Positions 7,583-14,236 of a stretch of 14,982 nucleotides of DNA are shown piece after piece. The translations under genes and the position numbers were made by a program. The stretch is from positions 1 through 14,982 of the forward strand of contig JAHFCA010000012.1 of assembly GCA_023249715.1 (NCBI GenBank), read 5' to 3'. Position 1 is the first letter of the stretch. Each line of letters starts with the position of its first letter. The stretch comes from Elusimicrobiota bacterium. GTDB lineage: Bacteria > Elusimicrobiota > Elusimicrobia > 2-02-FULL-39-32. The notes under the pieces were generated by a model. That model did no database searches and was not told where the DNA came from. It worked only from the letters and a program-made list of their open reading frames with translations.

Positions 7583-8611
7583 CTAGAACTTTACTTCGGT
7601 ATGTAAAGAAATAACACTTTCATCCTGGAGGGCAGCGGTCCTTCTTTCCTGTTCTAAATATTGATGATCTAAGGTAATTCTTACTCCTTTAACGATCAAA
7701 AATCCCACACCATAAATGTAGCGATTATGAGAAAAACCGCCGGCTAGGATATTGGGATTGTATTTATCAAAACGAGCCAAGAGCCACCACTTTTGACTGG
7801 GATAAATTACGGTATAGACTGAGACTCCTTCTCCTCGGGCGGCAAAGGTAGTAGAACTGTTATCCGCGTTATAATAGTTGGCCGCCGCTTTTATATATTT
7901 AGAATCGAAGACAAGCCCTCCAAAGGCTCTATTGCGAACGGTCGTTTCATTTTTATCTCCTGCAATACCCATCACACTTACTTTTAAACCTTTGAGAGGA
8001 TTTTCTAAATTTTCAAAAGGAGCCACGGTCACCATGGCTAAATAATCTTTTAATTTGCCACCTCCATTGACGACGGTTGTTTCATTCCCGGCAGTTCCAT
8101 CGGCTCCTGTTCCTTCTCCATTGGCCATCATGAGATGATAGTTTAGGTATGGAATTTTTCCGCTTAGGCGAATTCCTCTATCGGTGGCATTTCCAATCCC
8201 TTCTAAATCCTCCAAGTCTTTACTCACAAAGCGATGCCAAACAGTTTCTTCTAAAGCGCGCCATGGAACTCCAATCAGTCCAAAATAGATTCGCGCGGAA
8301 TCTTTTCCCCAGCGCAATTCCGCGTTTTTCAAAAAAAGCCGATTATTTTTTGACTCCCTCGAAACAAGATCCGCTTCTAGATTAATAAATCCGCTTAAGG
8401 TGTCATTGTATTGTGCGTCGGCGTTCAGATAAATTCTGCTTACATCGAAAGCGCTATAATCCTGCGCGCGCGTTCCATCTTTAAAGTGATGGGAACTTAC
8501 CCATTCATAGTTAGCGAATATTAAACCTCCCATTTTTACATCTACAGAATAGACAGGCTTAATATTCACGAAGGTTACAAGTACGATTAATCCGAAAAAG
8601 GTAATTTTCAT
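7583..8611 (-). CDS. Outer-membrane porin, phosphate-selective (OprP/OprO-like)
   Basis: The 342-residue protein has a signal peptide (likely cut after VYS, near residue 22) and a barrel of alternating strands rich in Tyr, Trp and charged residues, ending in Glu-Val-Lys-Phe with the C-terminal Phe needed for BAM assembly. The early pattern of a YEW strand, the DVSRIYLNADAQYNDTLSG stretch and the FINLEAD strand resembles the OprO/OprP family. Its place directly upstream of pstS, 30 bp away, supports phosphate uptake through the outer membrane. A strong AAGGAG lies upstream of the ATG, and a candidate promoter precedes it. It lacks an obvious N-terminal coiled-coil. Selectivity for phosphate is inferred from context; the barrel assignment is seen. 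Confidence 0.8.
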   Translation of the reverse strand: MKITFFGLIVLVTFVNIKPVYSVDVKMGGLIFANYEWVSSHHFKDGTRAQDYSAFDVSRIYLNADAQYNDTLSGFINLEADLVSRESKNNRLFLKNAELRWGKDSARIYFGLIGVPWRALEETVWHRFVSKDLEDLEGIGNATDRGIRLSGKIPYLNYHLMMANGEGTGADGTAGNETTVVNGGGKLKDYLAMVTVAPFENLENPLKGLKVSVMGIAGDKNETTVRNRAFGGLVFDSKYIKAAANYYNADNSSTTFAARGEGVSVYTVIYPSQKWWLLARFDKYNPNILAGGFSHNRYIYGVGFLIVKGVRITLDHQYLEQERRTAALQDESVISLHTEVKF

Positions 8612-8646
8612 AGTGGTGTCTCCTTAAAATTTCCGCTGCGAATAAT

Positions 8647-8676
8647 ATTCTAGGAAATTGGTCTCTTTGATGGCCA
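8647..8676 (-). promoter_or_regulatory. Candidate promoter for the porin-pst operon
   Basis: In the 82-bp gap after phoR, the minus strand has TGGCCA (-35, 8676-8671, 4/6) then 18 bp and TAGAAT (-10, 8652-8647, 5/6). Transcription would start near 8640, giving about a 29-base leader that contains AAGGAG before the porin ATG. I could not recognise a clear PhoB box; a weak -35 would fit an activator-dependent promoter. Confidence 0.38.
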
Positions 8677-8693
8677 TTGTGGGGAAGTAAAAT

Positions 8694-9980
8694 CTAAATG
8701 TCGGGAATATGACAGTGTTTTGGAATAGGGGATCCGTCAAAAGGTAAGGTTATGGAAAAGGTACTGCCTTCGTTGGGGGCGCTGGTCGCCTGAATGGCGC
8801 CGCCGTGCAGGTTAACGATATGTTTGACAATGGCAAGGCCCAACCCAGTTCCCCCCAACTTGCGGGAGCGGTCTTTGTCCACGCGATAGAATCGCTCAAA
8901 TATGCGGGGAATGTCGGCGCTGGGAATGGACACGCCGGTATCCTTTACCAAAATTACAAACGTCTTCTCGGCAATGCGGCTTTCCAACGTTACTTTCCCG
9001 TCCTTGTGGTTGAACTTAATAGCGTTATCTAATAAATTTAAAAAAACTTGTTTTATTTTATCCCGGTCGGCGTTTATTTTTGGCAGCTCTTTGCCGGAAA
9101 TATTTTCTAATGTCACTTCTTTCTCTTTTGCCAAGGTTTTACAGTTGTCCAAAACTTCCCGCAATAATTCTTCTAAGGAGAATAAAGATTTTTTAAGCCG
9201 TTCGCTCCCCGACTCAATGGCGGAAAGATCCAGCAAATCCTCTACCAGCCGGCTTAAACGCTCGCTTTCCGTTAATATAAATTGAAGAAATTCCCGGTTA
9301 TGTTTGGTGTCGGCAATAGCGCCGGATAGCAATGTCTCCGCGTACCCGCGTATGGAAGTTAAAGGGGTGCCAAGCTCATGCGACACGTTGGCGATAAAAT
9401 CTTTGCGCACCACTTCTAAATTATGAATCCGGGTAATGTCGTGCATCACCAGCAAAACGCCGCTTTTTCCATTTTTTAAGGGGAGGGGAACCGCCCGCAC
9501 TTCAAAGTGGCGGCTTTCCGGCAAGAATAACTCAATTTCCCGGTCGAGCTCCTCTTTAGACGTTAAGATGCTCGTCAAAAGTTCATTCAACGCGGCGTGG
9601 CGCACCACTTCCACAAAATGTTTCCCCATCGCCTCAGCGCTTTTAATGGAAAGCGCATTTTCCGTCACATTGTTTAAATAGAGTATGGACCCCCCCTCAT
9701 CCACGGCAACGACATGTTCCACCATGGATCTTAAGATGGTATCCATTTCCTCTTTTTCTCTCTTTAACTGATCTATTTTTTCTTCTATGTTTTGAAAAAG
9801 AGAACGGATGGAATCTTCCTTTTTCTGCAGCGATTTTTGTATGGATTGGACCAGAACGAGAGCGGCGGCGAGCGCCAGAGCCAAACTTAAAAAAGCGGCG
9901 GGGGTGAATTTAAGGGTGAAAGCAAATAGGAGGGTGAAGCTGACAACTAAAAAAAGAATAACGACAACTTTTTTGGTCAA
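8694..9980 (-). CDS. phoR: PhoR-like sensor histidine kinase
   Basis: The 428-residue kinase has two adjacent N-terminal helices (about 5-22 and 26-46), almost no periplasmic loop, a coiled region, a PAS domain (about 77-185), the HisKA helix with His201 in NVSHELGTPLTSI, and a HATPase_c domain: N box around LNLLDNA (314-320), G1 DTGVSIP (347-353), F box FERFYRVD, G2 GGTGLG (376-381). The G1 box usually has Gly where Ser351 stands, and the H box usually has Arg/Lys where Gly204 stands. A sensor with no extracytoplasmic domain is typical for PhoR, which reads the Pst-PhoU state. The start is TTG, overlapping the regulator stop by 4 bp (TTGA). The C-terminus carries a short extra tail with HCHIPDI. 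The pst context makes the PhoR assignment strong. Confidence 0.88.
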   Translation of the reverse strand: MTKKVVVILFLVVSFTLLFAFTLKFTPAAFLSLALALAAALVLVQSIQKSLQKKEDSIRSLFQNIEEKIDQLKREKEEMDTILRSMVEHVVAVDEGGSILYLNNVTENALSIKSAEAMGKHFVEVVRHAALNELLTSILTSKEELDREIELFLPESRHFEVRAVPLPLKNGKSGVLLVMHDITRIHNLEVVRKDFIANVSHELGTPLTSIRGYAETLLSGAIADTKHNREFLQFILTESERLSRLVEDLLDLSAIESGSERLKKSLFSLEELLREVLDNCKTLAKEKEVTLENISGKELPKINADRDKIKQVFLNLLDNAIKFNHKDGKVTLESRIAEKTFVILVKDTGVSIPSADIPRIFERFYRVDKDRSRKLGGTGLGLAIVKHIVNLHGGAIQATSAPNEGSTFSITLPFDGSPIPKHCHIPDI

Positions 9981-10651
9981 ATTTTTAGGCGATACCCGAC
10001 ATTTTTAACCGTATGAATAGTGCGCCCTTCTTTGCCCAATTTATTTCTCAAACGGGCGATGTGTTGGTCAATGGTGCGAGTATCCATTTCCGAGGCTTGG
10101 TCGTATTTCCACAAAGATTCCAGCAGGTTCTCCCGGGTTAAAACTTTTCCGTCCGATAATAAAAGAACTTTTAAAAATTCGAACTCTTTGGGGCTTAACG
10201 CCACTTCCTTGTGCCCCCGCTTAACTTCATACCGTTCCAAATCAACCGTTAAGTCCCCCAAATGGAAAGATTTCTTGGAATTTAAATTTTCTGAAGAGCG
10301 CCTTAAAACAGTTTTTACCCGCGCTAAAAGTTCCTTCACGCTAAATGGCTTCGTTACGTAGTCGTCCGCGCCCAATTCCAATCCCAGCACACGATCCGTT
10401 TCATCTTTCTTGGCTGTCAGCATAATCATGGGAGTGGAACTTTCCCTGCGCACCATTTTGCAGAGCTCAATCCCGTCTATTTTGGGGAGCATTAAATCGA
10501 GCAGAATTAAATCGGGTTTGGATTCTTTTATCAGAGAAAGCCCTTGTTCTCCATCGTAGGCCACCAGAACAATATAGCCGTTCCGCTCTAAATTATATTT
10601 TAGAAGTTTGGCGATTGGTTTTTCGTCTTCAACGACGACAATCTTGGTCAC
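9977..10651 (-). CDS. phoB: PhoB-like response regulator (OmpR family)
   Basis: The 224-residue protein has a receiver domain with the acidic pair Glu8-Asp9, phospho-acceptor Asp52 in LLDLMLPKIDG, Thr79 in MLTAK and Lys101 in VTKPF, then a winged-helix domain (about 128-224) with LSPKEFEFL and the recognition region ending in VKNVGYRLKI. It should bind pho promoters when phosphorylated by the adjacent kinase. The start is GTG (10651-10649); the N-terminus TKIVVVEDE lines up with family starts. It begins 8 bp after the apt stop and overlaps phoR. No strong Shine-Dalgarno is seen, so translation may depend on coupling to apt. Confidence 0.92.
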   Translation of the reverse strand: MTKIVVVEDEKPIAKLLKYNLERNGYIVLVAYDGEQGLSLIKESKPDLILLDLMLPKIDGIELCKMVRRESSTPMIMLTAKKDETDRVLGLELGADDYVTKPFSVKELLARVKTVLRRSSENLNSKKSFHLGDLTVDLERYEVKRGHKEVALSPKEFEFLKVLLLSDGKVLTRENLLESLWKYDQASEMDTRTIDQHIARLRNKLGKEGRTIHTVKNVGYRLKI

Positions 10652-10659
10652 TTAATAAC

Positions 10660-11184
10660 TTAATACTGGATGAGAGAGAAAATATCGTACCCTTCTAGTT
10701 TTTTGCGTCCGTTTAAAAATTCAAGGACGATTAGGAAGGAGAATCCCGCCACTTTTCCGCCCATTTTTTCCGCCAGTTCCGCGGTTGCTTTGGCGGTTCC
10801 GCCGGTAGCGAGTAGGTCGTCCGCAATCAAGACGCGTTCTCCCGGTTTAAAAGCGTCTTCGTGCATTTCCAATGTGTCCGTGCCATACTCCAAGGAGTAG
10901 CTGGCGGAAGCGGTCTTGTACGGCAGTTTCCCTTTTTTGCGGATAGGGACAAACCCGGCGCCCAGTTCGCACGCCAAAGGGCCGCCAAAAATAAATCCGC
11001 GGGACTCTATGGCCAAAACTTTATCGATGTTCCTGGTTTTAAAATGGGCCGCGGTTTGCTCTATAATTTCCTTAAAAAGTTCCGGCTGCCCTAACAGCGG
11101 AGTAATATCTTTAAAAATAATCCCTTTTTTGGGGAAATCGGGCACATCTCTAATGGCGGATTTTAAATCGAGTACTTTTTCCAT
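10660..11184 (-). CDS. apt: Adenine phosphoribosyltransferase
   Basis: The 174-residue protein has family length. It catalyses adenine plus PRPP to AMP and pyrophosphate in purine salvage, in the cytoplasm. The PRPP-binding loop VLIADDLLATGGTA (118-131) is perfect, and the N-terminal DVPDFPKKGIIFKDITPLL (13-31) and ESRGFIFGGPLA (60-71) segments are hallmark APT sequence. AAGGAG lies 9 bases before the ATG. It sits 26 bp after the sigma-factor stop and 8 bp before phoB, so it is most likely co-transcribed with both. Confidence 0.96.
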   Translation of the reverse strand: MEKVLDLKSAIRDVPDFPKKGIIFKDITPLLGQPELFKEIIEQTAAHFKTRNIDKVLAIESRGFIFGGPLACELGAGFVPIRKKGKLPYKTASASYSLEYGTDTLEMHEDAFKPGERVLIADDLLATGGTAKATAELAEKMGGKVAGFSFLIVLEFLNGRKKLEGYDIFSLIQY

Positions 11185-11210
11185 AAGAAAGCTCCTTGGG
11201 GATAAACTTT

Positions 11211-12125
11211 TTAAGATAATCCCATCTTTTGGGTAATTTGTTTTAAATGAGCCAACGCTCTTTCCTGAATTTGCCGCACCCGTTCCCGCGATATTTTGTA
11301 AACTTTTCCCACTTCATCCAGCGTGGCCGATTCTCCTCCGGCCAAACCAAACCGAAGATTCAAAATTTCTCTTTCCCGCGGGGACAATTTAGAGAGGGCG
11401 CTGTCCATTTCGTCGTGTAATTTTAAGACAGAAAATACTTTGTCGGGCTCGTATTTGGCTTGGTCGGAAATAATATCTTTTAAAGAAAGATTGTCGTCTT
11501 CATCCATCGATATGTCCAGAGAGCCAATGCCTCTGGAAGCCTCCACCGCTTCTAGCACCCCTTTCACCTGCCGCGCGCTCAGGTTAAGGCGGCGCGCCAT
11601 CTCGGAAAGCATGGGGCTTCTCCCCAATTGGGCGGATAAATTTTCCCATTCTCTAAACCATTTGCGGAGGGCTTCCCAGGCGTGGGGCGGAATGCGAATT
11701 ACTTTAGACTGTTCCTGAATAGATCTTCGAACCGATTGGTCTATCCAATACGAGGCATATGTGGAAAAGCGGAACCCTTTGCGAATATTAAATTTCTTAA
11801 GGGCGTTAATGAGCCCAATGTTTCCCTCTTCGATTAAATCAATAAAGTCGAGCCCGGGCCGGTAGTACCGTTTGGCGATCGGGATCACCAAACGCAAATT
11901 CCCCGTTACTAAAGCCGCTTTTGCCACATCCCCCGCTTTGATTAGTTTGCGCAGCTCGTTTTTGTGTTTAGAGCCCAACCTATTTTTTTTAGCTTCAAAT
12001 TGAGCTCTCGCTTTTTCCCCGTCTTTAAATATTTTCCAAATTTTTGCAAACTCCGGGTGAGCCAATGGAGGAGTTTTTCTAATTTCGTTAAAATAAAGGT
12101 TAATTGGATCTAAGCTGTTTCCCAT
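11211..12125 (-). CDS. RNA polymerase sigma-70 family factor, group 2 (RpoD/RpoS-like)
   Basis: The 304-residue factor lacks region 1.1, as group-2 sigmas do. Region 1.2 starts at DPINLYFNEIRKTPPL (6-21). Regions 2.1-2.4 span about 74-146, with NLRLVIPIAKRYY, the core-binding DLIEEGNIGL, and the -10 recognition STYASYWIDQSVRRSI (121-136). Region 3 follows, and region 4.2 is TLDEVGKVYKISRERVRQIQERAL (268-291). Region 2.4 normally has WWIRQ; here it is YWIDQ, with Gln130 kept but the first Trp and the Arg changed. It should direct RNA polymerase to a stress or stationary-phase promoter set. It follows the acylphosphatase gene by 4 bp and precedes apt. A close link to the Pho genes suggests but does not prove a role in phosphate starvation. 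Confidence 0.9.
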   Translation of the reverse strand: MGNSLDPINLYFNEIRKTPPLAHPEFAKIWKIFKDGEKARAQFEAKKNRLGSKHKNELRKLIKAGDVAKAALVTGNLRLVIPIAKRYYRPGLDFIDLIEEGNIGLINALKKFNIRKGFRFSTYASYWIDQSVRRSIQEQSKVIRIPPHAWEALRKWFREWENLSAQLGRSPMLSEMARRLNLSARQVKGVLEAVEASRGIGSLDISMDEDDNLSLKDIISDQAKYEPDKVFSVLKLHDEMDSALSKLSPREREILNLRFGLAGGESATLDEVGKVYKISRERVRQIQERALAHLKQITQKMGLS

Positions 12126-12129
12126 TTAA

Positions 12130-12402
12130 TTAATACCGGAGTTCAAAATTTTTTTCGCCCGCCTGGGCGGTTATAGTTTCTTTTACTATTCTATCAATTC
12201 TTGCCCAAGGATGCCCAGTTTTTATTTGCTTTAAAAATTCTTCCACTAAATTTTCGCTTCCTTGCGCTTCACTTTCCACATCCCTGTTTGCGCAGTTCCG
12301 CACCCAACCCGTAATCCCCAACTTTTGCGCCGTTTGTATTACAAAATAGCGGTACCCCACACCCTGTACCCGCCCTTGAATGGTTACATGGAGTCTTATC
12401 AT
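12130..12402 (-). CDS. acyP: Acylphosphatase
   Basis: The 90-residue protein matches acylphosphatase length and fold. It shows the signature GRVQGVGYRYF (10-20), where the Arg binds the phosphate, and GWVRNC (31-36) with the catalytic Asn35. It hydrolyses acyl phosphates such as acetyl phosphate or 1,3-bisphosphoglycerate in the cytoplasm. In this operon it sits 6 bp after the glycosyltransferase gene and 4 bp before the sigma factor. As a small housekeeping protein its context says little. It releases phosphate, so a link to phosphate metabolism is possible but weak. Confidence 0.93.
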   Translation of the reverse strand: MIRLHVTIQGRVQGVGYRYFVIQTAQKLGITGWVRNCANRDVESEAQGSENLVEEFLKQIKTGHPWARIDRIVKETITAQAGEKNFELRY

Positions 12403-12408
12403 TGTAAA

Positions 12409-13530
12409 TCATTTATAGACGGTAAAAAATTCTAGAATGTTCGCGGCCGCTTCTTCGGCCGCTTCCGGATGAGCTATTTTTAAAGAGTTCTGTTTTAAAC
12501 TTTCCAATTTTTTAGGGTCCTTGGCAAATGCTTGAATCGTCAATTTCAAGTCCGCTAAATCTTTTACTTGAATAGCGGCTGCTTGACCCACGAGGTAGCG
12601 GGTATTTCTCTCTTCTTGACCGGGGATTGGGTCAATAATCACCAGAGGCAACCCTTTTGCAAGAGCTTCGGAAGAAGTAATCCCGCCGGGTTTTGTAATT
12701 AAAATGTCCGCCGCGTCCATGAGCAGAGAAACCATGCGGGTATATCCAAAGACCAAAAGAGATCCGCCCAATGCCAGCTCGTTTAATTCCAACTCCAAAT
12801 CTTTGTTGAGGCCGGCCACCACAATTATCTGTAGGCTCCATTTTAGACCCAGCAGCTCTTTGACCATTTTAAGAATGTTTCCGTGTCCGTGGGACCCGCC
12901 CATGAGCAACACGGTAAATTTTGCCGGATCTAAGCCTAATTTTATTCTCGCGTCGGAGGATTTTATCTTTTTACCAAAGTCCGGGTCAATAGGAATTCCA
13001 GTCACTCTAATTTTATTTTCGGTGATTCCCCGAGCCATCAGGGTCTGTTTAGATTCTTCATTCGCCACCAAATATAAATTTACTTCCGGGTACACCCAAT
13101 AAGAATGAACGGCGAAATCGGTAATAATGGCGACGAGGGGCAACGACAATTTTCCTTTTTTCTTTTGCTGGGCCAATGTGCCGCAGGGGATCGCGTGCGT
13201 GCAGGCAATGGCCGAGGGTTCAAACTCCTTCATAAAAGATTTTATTTTTTGGGCGTTGAACACATTGAACAGCTGTCTAAATTCTCGCGTTAGTTCTTCT
13301 ATATTGGGGTTATCGTAGAGGTAGTCCCAAATTTGGGGCGTGTAGCGCAAAATTTCCAAATAGGTCTTGGCGATTAAAGAACCTAAGAGCGGATAAAAAT
13401 AACTAATGGTATCAATGCTGTAAGTAGGTGTGGAGGGATAATTTTTTTGAAAAACTTTTCTTACCGAGTTCGCGCATTCTTTGTGTCCCCCGTTCGGAGA
13501 AGAATATAAAAATAATACTTTTTCACTCAT
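12409..13530 (-). CDS. MGDG synthase-like / UgtP-type glycosyltransferase (GT28)
   Basis: The 373-residue protein has the two-domain GT-B layout of the MGDG synthase and processive diacylglycerol glucosyltransferase family. The N-terminal acceptor domain has SSPNGGHKECA (10-20) and TDFAVHSYWV (137-146); the C-terminal nucleotide-sugar domain has MGGSHGHGN (210-218) and KPGGITSSEALAKGLP (280-295), the last being the GT28 sugar-nucleotide pocket. It probably adds a hexose from a UDP-sugar to a lipid acceptor at the inner membrane surface. A sugar-lipid product is inferred; MurG-like or LPS-type acceptors are not excluded. The gene lies 36 bp after tRNA-Pro and 6 bp before the acylphosphatase gene. 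Glycolipids replace phospholipids under phosphate limitation in several bacteria, which makes the location near the pho genes suggestive. Confidence 0.85.
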   Translation of the reverse strand: MSEKVLFLYSSPNGGHKECANSVRKVFQKNYPSTPTYSIDTISYFYPLLGSLIAKTYLEILRYTPQIWDYLYDNPNIEELTREFRQLFNVFNAQKIKSFMKEFEPSAIACTHAIPCGTLAQQKKKGKLSLPLVAIITDFAVHSYWVYPEVNLYLVANEESKQTLMARGITENKIRVTGIPIDPDFGKKIKSSDARIKLGLDPAKFTVLLMGGSHGHGNILKMVKELLGLKWSLQIIVVAGLNKDLELELNELALGGSLLVFGYTRMVSLLMDAADILITKPGGITSSEALAKGLPLVIIDPIPGQEERNTRYLVGQAAAIQVKDLADLKLTIQAFAKDPKKLESLKQNSLKIAHPEAAEEAAANILEFFTVYK

Positions 13531-13566
13531 TGAAAGTTCAGGCTTGGGATGGGTTCAAATTAAACT

Positions 13567-13637
13567 TCGGGGTGCCGAGAATCGAACTCGGACTACACCC
13601 ACCCCAAGGGCGCGTACTGCCACTATACTACACCCCG
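13567..13637 (-). tRNA. tRNA-Pro (anticodon GGG)
   Basis: A complete cloverleaf on the minus strand: acceptor CGGGGTG/CACCCCG, D stem GTAT/GTAC with a U-G end pair, anticodon stem CGCCC/GGGTG around loop TTGGGGT, T arm CCGAG/CTCGG around TTCGATT, discriminator A73. The anticodon is GGG (bases 34-36) with the G37 typical of proline tRNAs. The CCA is not encoded. It begins 8 bp after the MerR gene stop. Confidence 0.93.
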
Positions 13638-13645
13638 ATTCATAA

Positions 13646-14011
13646 CTAATTTTTATTTAAAATTTTTAAAATTTCGTCTATCGTTTTGCCGGTCTCTTTT
13701 AAGAGCTCAAAGGCGGCGCCGTTTTCCCCCAACTCACTCTTAATTTGTCCCTGGTTTTTCCGGCGCTCGTGCGCCAAATATTTTTTTGCCCCGCGAATGG
13801 TAAACCCTTCGCTTCTCAAGAGCTCTTTTACCTGTAAAATATTCTCCACGTCTTTATGGCTGTACTTTCTATGGCCGGAATCTCTTCGAGCGGGATGGAG
13901 CACCTGAAACTCCCGCTCCCAATACCGCAACACATAGGGAGGAATTTGCGTTGCCGCGCTCACTTCCCCAATGGAAAGGTAATCCTTCTTAAGCTCTAGT
14001 GTCTCTAGCAT
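13646..14011 (-). CDS. MerR-family transcriptional regulator
   Basis: The 121-residue protein has a MerR winged helix-turn-helix near residues 11-80: YLSIGEVSAATQIPPYVLRYWE, then RRDSGHRKYSHKDVENI, the usual R-x-Y-x-x-x-D-V pattern. The tail after residue 85 is charged and short, with no Cys motif for metal or redox sensing, and includes a C-terminal helix that may dimerise. It therefore belongs to the small MerR group found beside ihfA in many bacteria. Function unknown. Its own TTGACA promoter lies 20 bp downstream of the palindromic element, with a very short leader and no clear Shine-Dalgarno. tRNA-Pro follows 8 bp downstream. Confidence 0.88.
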   Translation of the reverse strand: MLETLELKKDYLSIGEVSAATQIPPYVLRYWEREFQVLHPARRDSGHRKYSHKDVENILQVKELLRSEGFTIRGAKKYLAHERRKNQGQIKSELGENGAAFELLKETGKTIDEILKILNKN

Positions 14012-14030
14012 ATTCGAAAACCAACCCTTA

Positions 14031-14060
14031 ATAATCTCAAATTCTCTTAAACCCTGTCAA
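14031..14060 (-). promoter_or_regulatory. Sigma-70 promoter of the MerR gene
   Basis: The minus strand has a perfect TTGACA (14060-14055), an 18-bp spacer and GATTAT (14036-14031, 4/6 to TATAAT). Transcription would start near 14024, only about 13 bases before the MerR ATG, so the message would be nearly leaderless. The promoter lies outside and just downstream of the palindromic element. Confidence 0.6.
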
Positions 14061-14074
14061 GAAAACCCTATTTA

Positions 14075-14236
14075 CCCTAGAACCGACATTGGATTGTGGA
14101 ATTCGACGAAAAATATAGGTCATCTTTCGTCACAAAAAGGTTCGACCGTACTGTTCAAGTACGCTCTCACCTTTTTGCGCCAAAATCTGACCCATATTTT
14201 TCGTCTCTGTTCTCACAACCAATGTCGGTTCTAGGG
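14075..14236. repeat. 162-bp imperfect palindromic element (MITE-like)
   Basis: The two halves are inverted copies of about 75-80 bp each. The outer 18 bp are identical (CCCTAGAACCGACATTGG), followed by matching blocks such as ACGAAAAATAT-GGTCA, CAAAAAGGT and CGTACT, and a five-base loop at 14153-14157. Mismatches and small gaps give roughly 80% identity by eye. The ends are flanked by TA on both sides, as expected of TA-target (IS630/mariner-type) elements, but TA is self-complementary so it can also be part of the palindrome. The left half is intergenic and the right half forms the 3' end of the HU gene. No transposase is present. RNA from either strand would fold into a long hairpin. I saw no second copy in this window. 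Confidence 0.75.

Noticed and set aside
8902..9285. 127-codon plus-strand frame antisense to the kinase gene
   Set aside because: Composition mirrors the opposite-strand kinase (Ser/Phe rich), with no start signal or recognisable domain.
13531..13566. Possible terminator or regulatory hairpin between tRNA-Pro and the glycosyltransferase gene
   Set aside because: The visible similarity is a short direct repeat (TGAAC twice), not an inverted repeat, and there is no T run.
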